Origin: an uncultured Eubacteriales bacterium | GTDB lineage: Bacteria > Bacillota > Clostridia > Oscillospirales > CAG-272 | Assembly: GCA_900550625.1 (NCBI GenBank) | Contig: URSW01000029.1 | Coordinates: 1 to 12,540 of the forward strand | Length of the DNA stretch: 12,540 bases | Reading direction: 5' to 3' | Shown: one piece after another, positions 1 to 7,021 of the stretch | Layout of the letters: each line of letters opens with the position of its first letter | How positions within the stretch are numbered: position 1 is the stretch's first letter | Position numbers and translations under genes: made by a program | Notes under the pieces: model-generated | Database searches by the model: none | Told to the model about the DNA's origin: nothing | The model's input: the letters and a program-made list of their open reading frames with translations, nothing else

Positions 1-3000
1 GGGACGGAGCGCCTGCCTCCGAGGGACTCGATCCCGAGCTTGAAGCTTTTCTGAAAGAGGATGTGCGCACGGAGATCGACAGGCAGTCGGCTGACCTTCA
101 AAGAAAGATCGAGGAGAAGCGCGAACGTCAGAAGAAGCGCATCGAGACGGAGGCGGAGGCCGTGCGCGATGCGAAGAAGATCGACCGCACCGCCGACCGT
201 CTCATCTTCGAAAACGATCCGCAGGAGAGGCTGGACGCCATGCGCCGCACGAACAGGATGATCGGGGAGATCGTGGAAAAGAGCGGTATTACAGCCGAGG
301 AAAAGGCGTTTGCCGAAAAGATCGCCGACGGCACGCAGTATGCAGCAAACATTCCTTCAACCATGGATGCCGACCGCGTCGTTCATCTTGCATGGGAGTA
401 CATGATCATAAAGAGGATGAATGCGGGCGAGCCTCCGACCGCCCTTCAGCGGCTCGGGATACGGATCGCATCCCCGCTTGTAAACGACTACCGTGACGCT
501 CCGTTGCTCCGTGCGTGGGATCGGGATTACTACCGTGCGAAGAGCAGCACCTCGGAGATCATAAGCAAGTACGAGCTTGAGCCCAAAGAGATCGCGGACG
601 CGCGTTCGATCGCCGACGGATATCACGGAATCGAGGATTTCAGAGAATATTCGAATTTCAAGCGCTTTGCAATATCCGAGCTTGCCGACGCATATGCTCT
701 CGTCGATTCGCTGTCAAAGGCGGGCATTCCTCAGCAGAGGGCGGCGACGGTCGAGAGATTTGCGAAAGAGCTTGAACCGATCATCGACGGGATCGAGTAT
801 GCGCACCGCCGCTCTCCCCTGAGACTGACGGCGAACACTATGACGAGAAACAATCTTGCGGTATTCGGTGAGGAAAAGGGTGCGAAGATAAATGCGCTTC
901 TCTTCAGGCCGATACAGCTGAACGAGGCGAAGCGCATGAGGTTTGTGAACGGGCAGTTCGACGAATTCACGCGAACCTTCGGCAAGGTGACGGAGGCTGA
1001 AAGCGCAATCGCACAGAAGCTTATCGAGGCGGGTACGGATGCCGAGGAGGCGGGCAAATTCCCCACGGTTGACAAGCTCATCGAGAGCAAGACGGACGAA
1101 AAGCGCCGGACGGATGAGAAGATCGAAGCTCTTGAAGCGGAGGCTGCCGCAAAGGAGCAGTCGCGGGAAGCGCGGAACAGAAAGCGCAAAAAGCTTTCCG
1201 ACGCGAAGGAGCACTCGGCACAGATCGAAGCACAGCTTGCGGCGTTCTCCGAAGCCGTGTCCGCCGGGGTGGATTTTCGGCGCGCGCTCTCGATTTCGGA
1301 CTATCTTCGCGGGAAGTATGCGGAATTTTACGAAGCGACGAACGATTTTCTCGTGGTACACGGGTACCGTCCGATCGGCTTTATAAAGAATTACGCGCCG
1401 CACATGCAGGAGAAGCAGATGACGGAGCTGACGGAGATTCTGAAGCGCTTCGGTCTGACCGACGAGGTATTCGAGCTTCCGACCGAGATCGCGGGACGGA
1501 CGAAGGATTTCAAGCCGGGGAAAAAGTGGAATCCGTTCCATCAGCGCCGCACGGGAAAGAACACGGTATACGATGCCGTTGCGGGATACGACAGGTATGT
1601 GCGGTACATGTCGGAGATGTTCTACCACACGGACGACATACAGAAGCTGCGGCAGTTCAACCAGGCAATCCGGACATACTTTGCTTCGGATGAGATCAAG
1701 AACCGCATTGAAGATGTACGCGAGGCTATGCGCAAGGGTACCATGGAGGAGGATGCGGGCAATGCCGAGATCGAGCGGCTCACCGGAAAGGCGGTCAACC
1801 GGAATCTTTCGCCTTATGTTGCGGCGCTCGACAATTACACGAACATCATAGCGGGAAAGCAGACCGCCGGAGACCGCGGAATGGAGTCCGATCTCGGGCG
1901 CCGCACGCTCAACATCGGCGAAAAGCTCGAACGGCGTTTTTCCGCGGCGGCGATAGTCGGAAACGTATCCTCCGCCTTTGCGCAGTTTGTGCAGCTTCCG
2001 ATGGTGGCGGCGGAATGCGGCAATTCGAATCTTCTTCGCGCGATGAGGGACATTTTCACACGGGAGCTGAACCGTAAGACGGACTTTGACAGCCGCAGCG
2101 TGTTCATCACCGGAAAGCGCGGTACGAAACGTCTTTCGACCGAGCTGACCGGGAAGAACAAAGCCGCGGACATTGCGGTAAACAAGATCGGCCCGTTTCT
2201 TTTCGAGACCGTGGACGATCTTGCATCCCGTGTAATCGTGCGCACGAAATACCTTCAGCTTGTGAACGAGGGTGTGAACAGCGATTCGGCGCTTGCGCTT
2301 GCGGACGAGTATGCGGACAGTGTGGTCGGCTCGAGAATGAAGGGAGCGAAGCCGATCGCGTTCTGCAACAAGAATTTTGTGTGGAAGCTTCTCACGACGT
2401 TCCAGCTTGAAGTGGCGAACGTATGGGCGCATGTCGATCAGGATATTCCCGCCGACGTTCGGAAGATAAGCCGGACGCAGGGAAAAAATGCGGCGGCAAA
2501 GTACACGGCGGCTGTCATTGTGAAGTATCTTCTCGGGGCTTTTCTTCTCAACCGTCTCACGGACGAGCTTTACGGTCAGACTCCGGTGCCGTTTGATTTT
2601 GCGGGGTATGCGCTTGACGCAGCTGCCGCGGGTTCGGGTATGAGCACGAACACGTACCTCCGCACGGCTCTCGACAACGCGCTTGAAAAGCTTCTGAAGA
2701 TACGTCCGCTCGGGACCGAGAAGGGCGAGGGAGGATTCAACGCGCACAGTGCGCTCACGGCGCTCGGCGAGGATGTCGTCGGGGATATGCCGGTCGTGCA
2801 GAATGCGTTCGGCATGCTCGGGCTAAGCGATGCGCGGCTTCCGGTTCCGCGTTTGTGGAGCGATTCCGCAAGCTCGGCTCTTGAGAAGATAACGTCGGGC
2901 GACGCGGACGTGGCGGCGAAGGGATGGCGTCAGTTCGGCTCGGCGGCGCTTTCGAACGTTGCGACGTGGTTCCCGTTCGGCAATCAGCTGAACAAGAGCA

Positions 3001-4343
3001 TTCGCGGAATCTATGCGATCGCGCGCAAGGGCAGCTACGACTATTCGGGACGGCTTCAGTATCCGGCGGGCGACAGTGTCTTTGAGAAGGGGGCGGCGGT
3101 GCGCGTCGGAAAGAGTGCGTTCAACTCGAATGCGGACTTCTGGGCGGGCGGCTCCCGCGCGCTCAGCGAGGAAGCGACCGAAGCGTACAAGCTGATGCTC
3201 AAATACGGCATGAGCCAGGTCGAGGCGTACCGCCTTGTGAAGGAGCTTTCCTCGCAGAAGGCGGACCGTGCGGAGAAGGAAGAGGTTGACGTATCGGGCA
3301 TGGACGGCTTTGACGCTCTCGCGGCGCGGTACTTCACGAACGACGAGGCGGAAGGTGCGTCGGGGGCGAACGATTTCGACACGCTTGCGGCGAAGTATTT
3401 CGGCGAAGGGGACGAGGACGAGGAGGCGGAGGATCTGTCGCGCCGGGTGATAAACCGTCAGATCGAGATCATCAATTCGGAGAAGTACGATCTTACCGAC
3501 GAACAGAAGTACCGGGTGTTCTCGGAAGTCTGCGCGTCCTCCAAGGCTGCCGACGTTATGGCGGCGCTTGACGAGTCGGGCGCCGAGCGGGGCGAGATAT
3601 ACCGTCTTATCTCCTCAATCGCCGCGACGAAGAACACGGACGAGGAGCCTCGCGCGGTCGCGCATCTCATCAAGGAGAGTAAGCTGACGGGTGAGCAGAA
3701 GGCGATCGCGTACTATGCGCTTGCTGCGTCGAAGAAGGAGCGGCAGGTGCAGAAGGAGCTTGACGATCTCGGGGAGAACAGTGCGGACGTTTGGGAGATG
3801 CTCGACAGCTGCACGGAGCTTCGGAAGAACGAAGCCGACGAGGATCGCTTTGAGAAGGCGCGGCGCGTGCTGCGGGAATCGGAGATTTCGAAGAAGGGCA
3901 AGGCGGAGGCGTACTATCTTCTTGCGGCTTCGGCGAAGGATCGGGAGTTCATGGACAAGGTGGGCGGCGATTTCGACATGGGCGAGATCGCGGACACGCT
4001 GAGCCGGCTCCGGGACTGCGGGAAGCAGGGGGAGAAGGCGCAGGTGCTCGTTGATTCTTCGGGCCTGACGGTATACGAGAAGCGGACGGTGTTCCTCGAG
4101 CGCGTATGCACGGAGTCGAACCGGGCGAAGAAGGAGGAGGCGCTCGAGAAGATCGAGGATGCGGGCGGCAGTGCGGAGACGTATCTGAAGGCGCTTTCCG
4201 CCGTCGGCAAGGCGACGTATACGAAGGGCGAGACGCTCGGGAAATCGTATGCGTACAAGAAGGCGATCGACCGCGTCGCGCGCGGCACACGCCTGCGCTA
4301 TGCGCTGTACGAGGTCTTCGACGTGAGCGAGAAAGTGTGGTGA
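1..4343 (+). CDS. Large polyvalent-type phage/mobile-element protein, 5'-truncated by window edge
   Basis: The frame is open from base 3 with no stop before base 63, so the GTG at 63 is not a real start and the gene begins upstream. About 1446 residues are visible, ending in TGA at 4341-4343. I see no catalytic motif. Visible parts are: a charged Glu/Arg/Lys-rich coiled coil coded at about 63-200; a second coiled coil at about 1070-1240; a small-residue stretch at 1951-2012; a hydrophobic stretch (VKYLLGAFLLNRL) near 2520-2560 that could insert in a membrane; two copies of an F-D-x-L-A-A-x-Y-F motif near 3309 and 3375; then four helical repeats starting near 3492, 3684, 3885 and 4065. Very long multi-domain proteins of this style occur in clostridial prophages and integrative elements, some called large polyvalent proteins, and may enter the new host with the DNA. 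That assignment is inference; a phage internal virion protein is the main alternative. Confidence 0.6.
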   Translation, partial: DGAPASEGLDPELEAFLKEDVRTEIDRQSADLQRKIEEKRERQKKRIETEAEAVRDAKKIDRTADRLIFENDPQERLDAMRRTNRMIGEIVEKSGITAEEKAFAEKIADGTQYAANIPSTMDADRVVHLAWEYMIIKRMNAGEPPTALQRLGIRIASPLVNDYRDAPLLRAWDRDYYRAKSSTSEIISKYELEPKEIADARSIADGYHGIEDFREYSNFKRFAISELADAYALVDSLSKAGIPQQRAATVERFAKELEPIIDGIEYAHRRSPLRLTANTMTRNNLAVFGEEKGAKINALLFRPIQLNEAKRMRFVNGQFDEFTRTFGKVTEAESAIAQKLIEAGTDAEEAGKFPTVDKLIESKTDEKRRTDEKIEALEAEAAAKEQSREARNRKRKKLSDAKEHSAQIEAQLAAFSEAVSAGVDFRRALSISDYLRGKYAEFYEATNDFLVVHGYRPIGFIKNYAPHMQEKQMTELTEILKRFGLTDEVFELPTEIAGRTKDFKPGKKWNPFHQRRTGKNTVYDAVAGYDRYVRYMSEMFYHTDDIQKLRQFNQAIRTYFASDEIKNRIEDVREAMRKGTMEEDAGNAEIERLTGKAVNRNLSPYVAALDNYTNIIAGKQTAGDRGMESDLGRRTLNIGEKLERRFSAAAIVGNVSSAFAQFVQLPMVAAECGNSNLLRAMRDIFTRELNRKTDFDSRSVFITGKRGTKRLSTELTGKNKAADIAVNKIGPFLFETVDDLASRVIVRTKYLQLVNEGVNSDSALALADEYADSVVGSRMKGAKPIAFCNKNFVWKLLTTFQLEVANVWAHVDQDIPADVRKISRTQGKNAAAKYTAAVIVKYLLGAFLLNRLTDELYGQTPVPFDFAGYALDAAAAGSGMSTNTYLRTALDNALEKLLKIRPLGTEKGEGGFNAHSALTALGEDVVGDMPVVQNAFGMLGLSDARLPVPRLWSDSASSALEKITSGDADVAAKGWRQFGSAALSNVATWFPFGNQLNKSIRGIYAIARKGSYDYSGRLQYPAGDSVFEKGAAVRVGKSAFNSNADFWAGGSRALSEEATEAYKLMLKYGMSQVEAYRLVKELSSQKADRAEKEEVDVSGMDGFDALAARYFTNDEAEGASGANDFDTLAAKYFGEGDEDEEAEDLSRRVINRQIEIINSEKYDLTDEQKYRVFSEVCASSKAADVMAALDESGAERGEIYRLISSIAATKNTDEEPRAVAHLIKESKLTGEQKAIAYYALAASKKERQVQKELDDLGENSADVWEMLDSCTELRKNEADEDRFEKARRVLRESEISKKGKAEAYYLLAASAKDREFMDKVGGDFDMGEIADTLSRLRDCGKQGEKAQVLVDSSGLTVYEKRTVFLERVCTESNRAKKEEALEKIEDAGGSAETYLKALSAVGKATYTKGETLGKSYAYKKAIDRVARGTRLRYALYEVFDVSEKVW

Positions 4344-4347
4344 GAAA

Positions 4348-4384
4348 AAGGCAGGCACTGCATATTAAATGCAGTGCCTGCCTT
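4348..4384. terminator. Bidirectional hairpin terminator between the polyvalent gene and tRNA-Glu
   Basis: A perfect 14-bp stem (GGCAGGCACTGCAT at 4350-4363 with its complement at 4369-4382, loop ATTAA) extends by two A-T pairs to 4348-4384. It starts 5 bases after the stop codon of the large gene. On the minus strand the stem is followed by CTTTTTCTC, a good U-tract, so it can end the leftward tRNA-Glu transcript. On the plus strand the tail TTCATTT is weaker, but the stem alone is strong. Confidence 0.8.
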
Positions 4385-4462
4385 CATTTACCGCAGCAGC
4401 GATCGATACGGCAAATACATTATGCCACACAAGGAAACTGATGTGTTCGTTTCTGTGGGTAT

Positions 4463-4537
4463 TGGTGACCCGTGGGAGAATCGAACTCCCGTTTTCGCCG
4501 TGAGAGGGCGACGTCTTAGCCGCTTGACCAACGGGCC
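4463..4537 (-). tRNA. tRNA-Glu (anticodon CUC), CCA encoded
   Basis: The minus strand folds into a full 75-nt cloverleaf. The acceptor stem GGCCCGT pairs with ACGGGTC (one G-T pair), the D stem is GTC/GAC, the anticodon stem TCGCC/GGCGA carries loop CTCTCAC with anticodon CTC, the T stem is GGGAG/CTCCC with loop TTCGATT, the discriminator is A, and CCA is encoded (4463-4465). It decodes GAG as glutamate. A canonical promoter lies 17 bases upstream. Its 3' end faces the mobile-element-like gene on the left, the usual geometry when an integrase uses a tRNA 3' end as attachment site. Confidence 0.95.
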
Positions 4538-4553
4538 GTTAATCAGCTTTTGT

Positions 4554-4582
4554 ATTATATCATAAGCCGATTCAAAAATCAA
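4554..4582 (-). promoter_or_regulatory. Sigma-A-type promoter of tRNA-Glu
   Basis: Read on the minus strand: -35 TTGATT (4577-4582), a 17-bp spacer, and a consensus -10 TATAAT (4554-4559) preceded by an extended TGA. Transcription should start near 4547, about 10 bases before the mature tRNA 5' end. Confidence 0.85.
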
Positions 4583-4666
4583 CCCCTTTTTTCAAAAAAA
4601 CGAATGTTTTTTGCATTTTTTCCGACATGGTGCGATCCGCGCACAAAATTCGGGATTTCGGGGTGT

Positions 4667-4694
4667 GCGGGCGCGAAAAATCCGCCCGCTTTTT
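4667..4694. terminator. GC-rich hairpin at the end of thiN, possible terminator
   Basis: GCGGGCG (4667-4673) pairs with CGCCCGC (4683-4689) around a 9-nt loop. On the plus strand it is followed by TTTTTC, which overlaps the thiN stop. On the minus strand, the direction of thiN transcription, the U-run falls in the loop instead of after the stem, and the run of A before the stem could pair with it as an alternative fold. So this is a stem-loop at the right place for the operon end but not a textbook terminator for thiN. Confidence 0.35.
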
Positions 4695-5308
4695 CATGCG
4701 AGCCTGTCCGACTCTATGAGAAGCACGCCGTCCCCGGAGACCTCGATATACGCTGCGTCTCCCGTGATCTCGTTGCTCGTCGCGTACGGATTGTCGCGGA
4801 CGAGCTCGGAGCGCTCAAGCGGATACTTGCACGAGGAAGCGCTCACCGTGCTCCTGCCGAGCGAAAGCAGTCCGAAATATTTGAATCCCGCGCGCCGAAG
4901 CGCAAACGCTTCGTTCGAGAGCAGACGTATCCTGTTTATATCGTCGACGATCTCCGCCGCGATTCCGTGCTTTTTCAGCGATTCGAGCAGAAATATGAGC
5001 GACAGCGTATGGTCGGCACGTCCCGCGATTCGTCCGACAAGAGTCAGCGAATCCGCGCCGCGCGATACGGCACAGCGGATCGCAAGCTGCGCGTCCGTCT
5101 CATCCTTCACCGCAGGGGAACGGTGCAGCTCCACGCCGTCGGGAACGGCGGATATCGAATCCATATCGCCGACGAGCACGTCGGGCATAAGCCCGAGCGC
5201 GAGTGCGTTATCCCATCCGCGGTCGGCGGCAATCACCAAAGCCTTCTCGGGAAGCGGCGCGCAAAGAGACGTTATGCGCTCTCCGCCGAGTACTATTATT
5301 GCGTGCAT
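4694..5308 (-). CDS. thiN: Thiamine pyrophosphokinase
   Basis: A cytoplasmic enzyme that transfers pyrophosphate from ATP to thiamine, making the cofactor thiamine diphosphate. The 204-residue length is normal for the family. Diagnostic motifs are present: ADRGW (28-32), GDMDS (47-51), KDETD (68-72), GRADH (96-100), and the C-terminal SNE motif (178-180) in the thiamine-binding half. The ATG has a strong AAGGAGG site 5 bases upstream (5314-5320). It is the last gene of the minus-strand cluster, as in the B. subtilis prpC-prkC-rsgA-rpe-thiN order, but is separated from ruvX by 294 bp. I saw no TPP riboswitch (no recognisable CUGAGA core) upstream, which fits a salvage kinase that need not be repressed by its product. 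Confidence 0.93.
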   Translation of the reverse strand: MHAIIVLGGERITSLCAPLPEKALVIAADRGWDNALALGLMPDVLVGDMDSISAVPDGVELHRSPAVKDETDAQLAIRCAVSRGADSLTLVGRIAGRADHTLSLIFLLESLKKHGIAAEIVDDINRIRLLSNEAFALRRAGFKYFGLLSLGRSTVSASSCKYPLERSELVRDNPYATSNEITGDAAYIEVSGDGVLLIESDRLA

Positions 5309-5602
5309 AAAGACCTCCTTTGAAATGCGGCGTTCTGCTCTGCCTTATGCCCGACGGAGCGGTGTGCGGACGCGCGCCGAACCCGTGCGCGGACGGTACG
5401 GGATTGCCGCATTTTCGTACACCCGTACGATACGGGCGCGTGATCGGTCACGGCCGATTCGCCGCAGCCCTCGCCGCGCAGAATTTCCGCAGCGGCATGC
5501 TTTCGCATTCGGTTTGGCGTTCTGCCCGTGCAGAGCAGCGTATGCGGCAGCTCCGTTTTTCCGATCGAGTGCCCGCCGCAAAGCACATCACGGCATTCCC
5601 GA
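5309..5602 (-). other. ruvX-thiN intergenic stretch with an rsgA-like relic
   Basis: This 294-bp GC-rich gap has open frames on the minus strand, but none gives a product I recognise. About 5395-5460 resembles rsgA DNA at about 6590-6655, including a 17-base exact match (CCGCATTTTCGTACACC). In one minus-strand frame it reads RIVRVYENA, against HIAQVYENA in RsgA (residues 134-142). The similarity fades on both sides. I read it as a decayed partial duplication of rsgA, in the slot where rpe lies in related clusters. The only other clear element is the thiN ribosome binding site; I see no convincing promoter. Confidence 0.4.
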
Positions 5603-6031
5603 TCAGCCGAGCTTTTCCGGATACCGATCTATATAATCCTGAAGGATCAGCGTCGCCGACAGCTCGTCCACGCTTTCCTTGCGCTTCTTCCCGCTCACTC
5701 CGGTATCCGAAAGATACCGATGCGCGCTGACCGTCGTCAGCCTCTCGTCGTAAAGCACCGTTTCGATCCCGGTCTCCTCCTCGAGAGCTGCCGCAAAGTC
5801 GCGGCACTTCTCCGATCTCGGACCCGCCGAGCCGTTCATGTTGAGCGGATTCCCCACGACGATCAGCTCCGCTTTTTCGCGCTTCGCCGCCTCGCTGACG
5901 GCGGCAAGCGCCTTTTTGAAGCCGTCCGCGCGTATAAGCCCCGCGCCGACCGCGATGCTTCCGCTCCTGCCCGCCACGGCAAGTCCCGTGCGCGCGTCGC
6001 CGAAATCCACTCCGAGAATTATCCTTGACAT
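5603..6031 (-). CDS. ruvX: Putative pre-16S rRNA nuclease / Holliday junction resolvase-like RuvX (YqgF)
   Basis: A 142-residue RNase H-fold protein of the usual length, acting in the cytoplasm. The family processes the 5' end of pre-16S rRNA in E. coli and has also been tied to Holliday-junction resolution. Visible motifs are the first acidic strand GVDFGDARTG (7-16, with Asp9), the NPLNMNGS loop (61-68), YDERLTT (94-100) and the C-terminal VDELSATLILQDY helix (121-133, Asp122), so all three acidic positions are kept. GGAGGT lies 3 bases upstream of the ATG (6035-6040). It starts 36 bp after the rsgA stop and probably belongs to the same operon; with RsgA this puts two ribosome-maturation genes side by side. 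In B. subtilis the gene at this position is rpe. Confidence 0.92.
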   Translation of the reverse strand: MSRIILGVDFGDARTGLAVAGRSGSIAVGAGLIRADGFKKALAAVSEAAKREKAELIVVGNPLNMNGSAGPRSEKCRDFAAALEEETGIETVLYDERLTTVSAHRYLSDTGVSGKKRKESVDELSATLILQDYIDRYPEKLG

Positions 6032-6067
6032 TTTACCTCCGCGGTCCGTGCCGCCGCAGCCCCGCAG

Positions 6068-7021
6068 TCAGCGGAGCTGATTCTTTCTCGCCCAATCGGG
6101 CGTTTTTTTCATTTCCTCGTATATTTTTATGTAGCTTTCCCTGCGTTCGGGGGATATTTTCCCCTCCTTCTCCGCCGCGATCACCGCGCAGCCCTCCTCA
6201 CGAAGGTGCGTGCATTTCGTATATTTACACTTGCCGATATACGGCTCGAATTCGCGGTAAAGATACGCAAGATCACCCGACGGGAAGAAGTTATACCGGG
6301 CGAAATCGAGCATCGTGAACCCCGGCGTATCCGCGAGAAACAGCCCGTTCGCGACCTCGAAAAGCTCCGCCGTGCGAGTCGTATGCCGACCGCGCTCGCT
6401 TTTCCTGCTCACCGCGCCCGTGGCGAGCGAAAGCTCCGGAAAAAGCTTCGTCATAAGCGTTGACTTTCCGACTCCGGACGCGCCCGAAAACGTAACCGTG
6501 GACGGCGACGACGGCGATGATGCCGAAAGAACGTAATCCCTCAGCTCGTCCGTGCCCTCTCCGCCGAGCGCCGATATCAAAAACGAGCGGTACCCCGCAT
6601 TTTCGTACACCTGCGCGATATGGCGCGCGTAATCGGGTGCGAGGTCCGATTTGTTCACCACGACGATCGGCTCGATTCCCGCGCTCTCTGCGTAAAGGAT
6701 CAGCTTGTCGGCGGTCATGAGATCGGGCTTCGGGCGTGCGGCGGGAATGACCGCCGCAAGGTGAGTCACGTTTGCCACGGTCGGGCGGCGGAGTGCGTTT
6801 TTCCTTTCGAGTATCCGCGCGATCGCCCATGCTCCGCCGGAGCATTCAAGCTCGACGCGATCCCCCGGATACGGCGTTTCCTCTCCCGAGCGGAGCTTTC
6901 CCCTCGCACTGCAGTTTATTCTCGGCGGGACATCCTCCCCGACGAGATCGGGGCGGACCGTATACAGCCCGCCCACTCCCTTCAGTATCGTCGCGTACAG
7001 TTTATCCGCTGTCACCGCCAT
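6068..7021 (-). CDS. rsgA: Small ribosomal subunit biogenesis GTPase RsgA
   Basis: A circularly permuted GTPase that acts late in 30S subunit maturation. An N-terminal OB fold (about 1-75) comes first. The GTPase motifs then appear in the permuted order G4-G5-G1-G2-G3: NKSD (123-126), SA (150-151), GASGVGKST (180-188), a Thr-rich switch RGRHTT (210-215) and DTPG (231-234). The C-terminal zinc finger has ligands C265, C270, H272 and C278. The length of 317 is slightly above the family norm, with a Ser/Pro-rich insert at 167-174. Its ATG overlaps the prkC stop by one base (TGATG at 7019-7023), and I see no good independent ribosome site, so translation is probably coupled to prkC. PASTA kinases are known to phosphorylate RsgA (CpgA) in B. 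subtilis, which fits the arrangement. Confidence 0.96.
   Translation of the reverse strand: MAVTADKLYATILKGVGGLYTVRPDLVGEDVPPRINCSARGKLRSGEETPYPGDRVELECSGGAWAIARILERKNALRRPTVANVTHLAAVIPAARPKPDLMTADKLILYAESAGIEPIVVVNKSDLAPDYARHIAQVYENAGYRSFLISALGGEGTDELRDYVLSASSPSSPSTVTFSGASGVGKSTLMTKLFPELSLATGAVSRKSERGRHTTRTAELFEVANGLFLADTPGFTMLDFARYNFFPSGDLAYLYREFEPYIGKCKYTKCTHLREEGCAVIAAEKEGKISPERRESYIKIYEEMKKTPDWARKNQLR

Noticed and set aside
714..2747. 677-codon open frame on the minus strand
   Set aside because: It is fully antisense to the large polyvalent gene, is very Arg/Leu/His-rich with no recognisable domain, and follows from the GC-rich codon bias of the sense gene.
63..4343. GTG at 63 as the true start of the large gene
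   Set aside because: The frame stays open to the window edge with similar Glu/Leu-rich coding sequence, and no ribosome site precedes 63.
5296..5586. 96-codon minus-strand open frame between ruvX and thiN as a real gene
   Set aside because: No recognisable domain, no ribosome site, odd composition, and it overlaps the thiN start; the stretch is better explained as decayed DNA.
5309..5602. TPP riboswitch upstream of thiN
   Set aside because: No CUGAGA-like core or matching second-domain motif is found on the minus strand.
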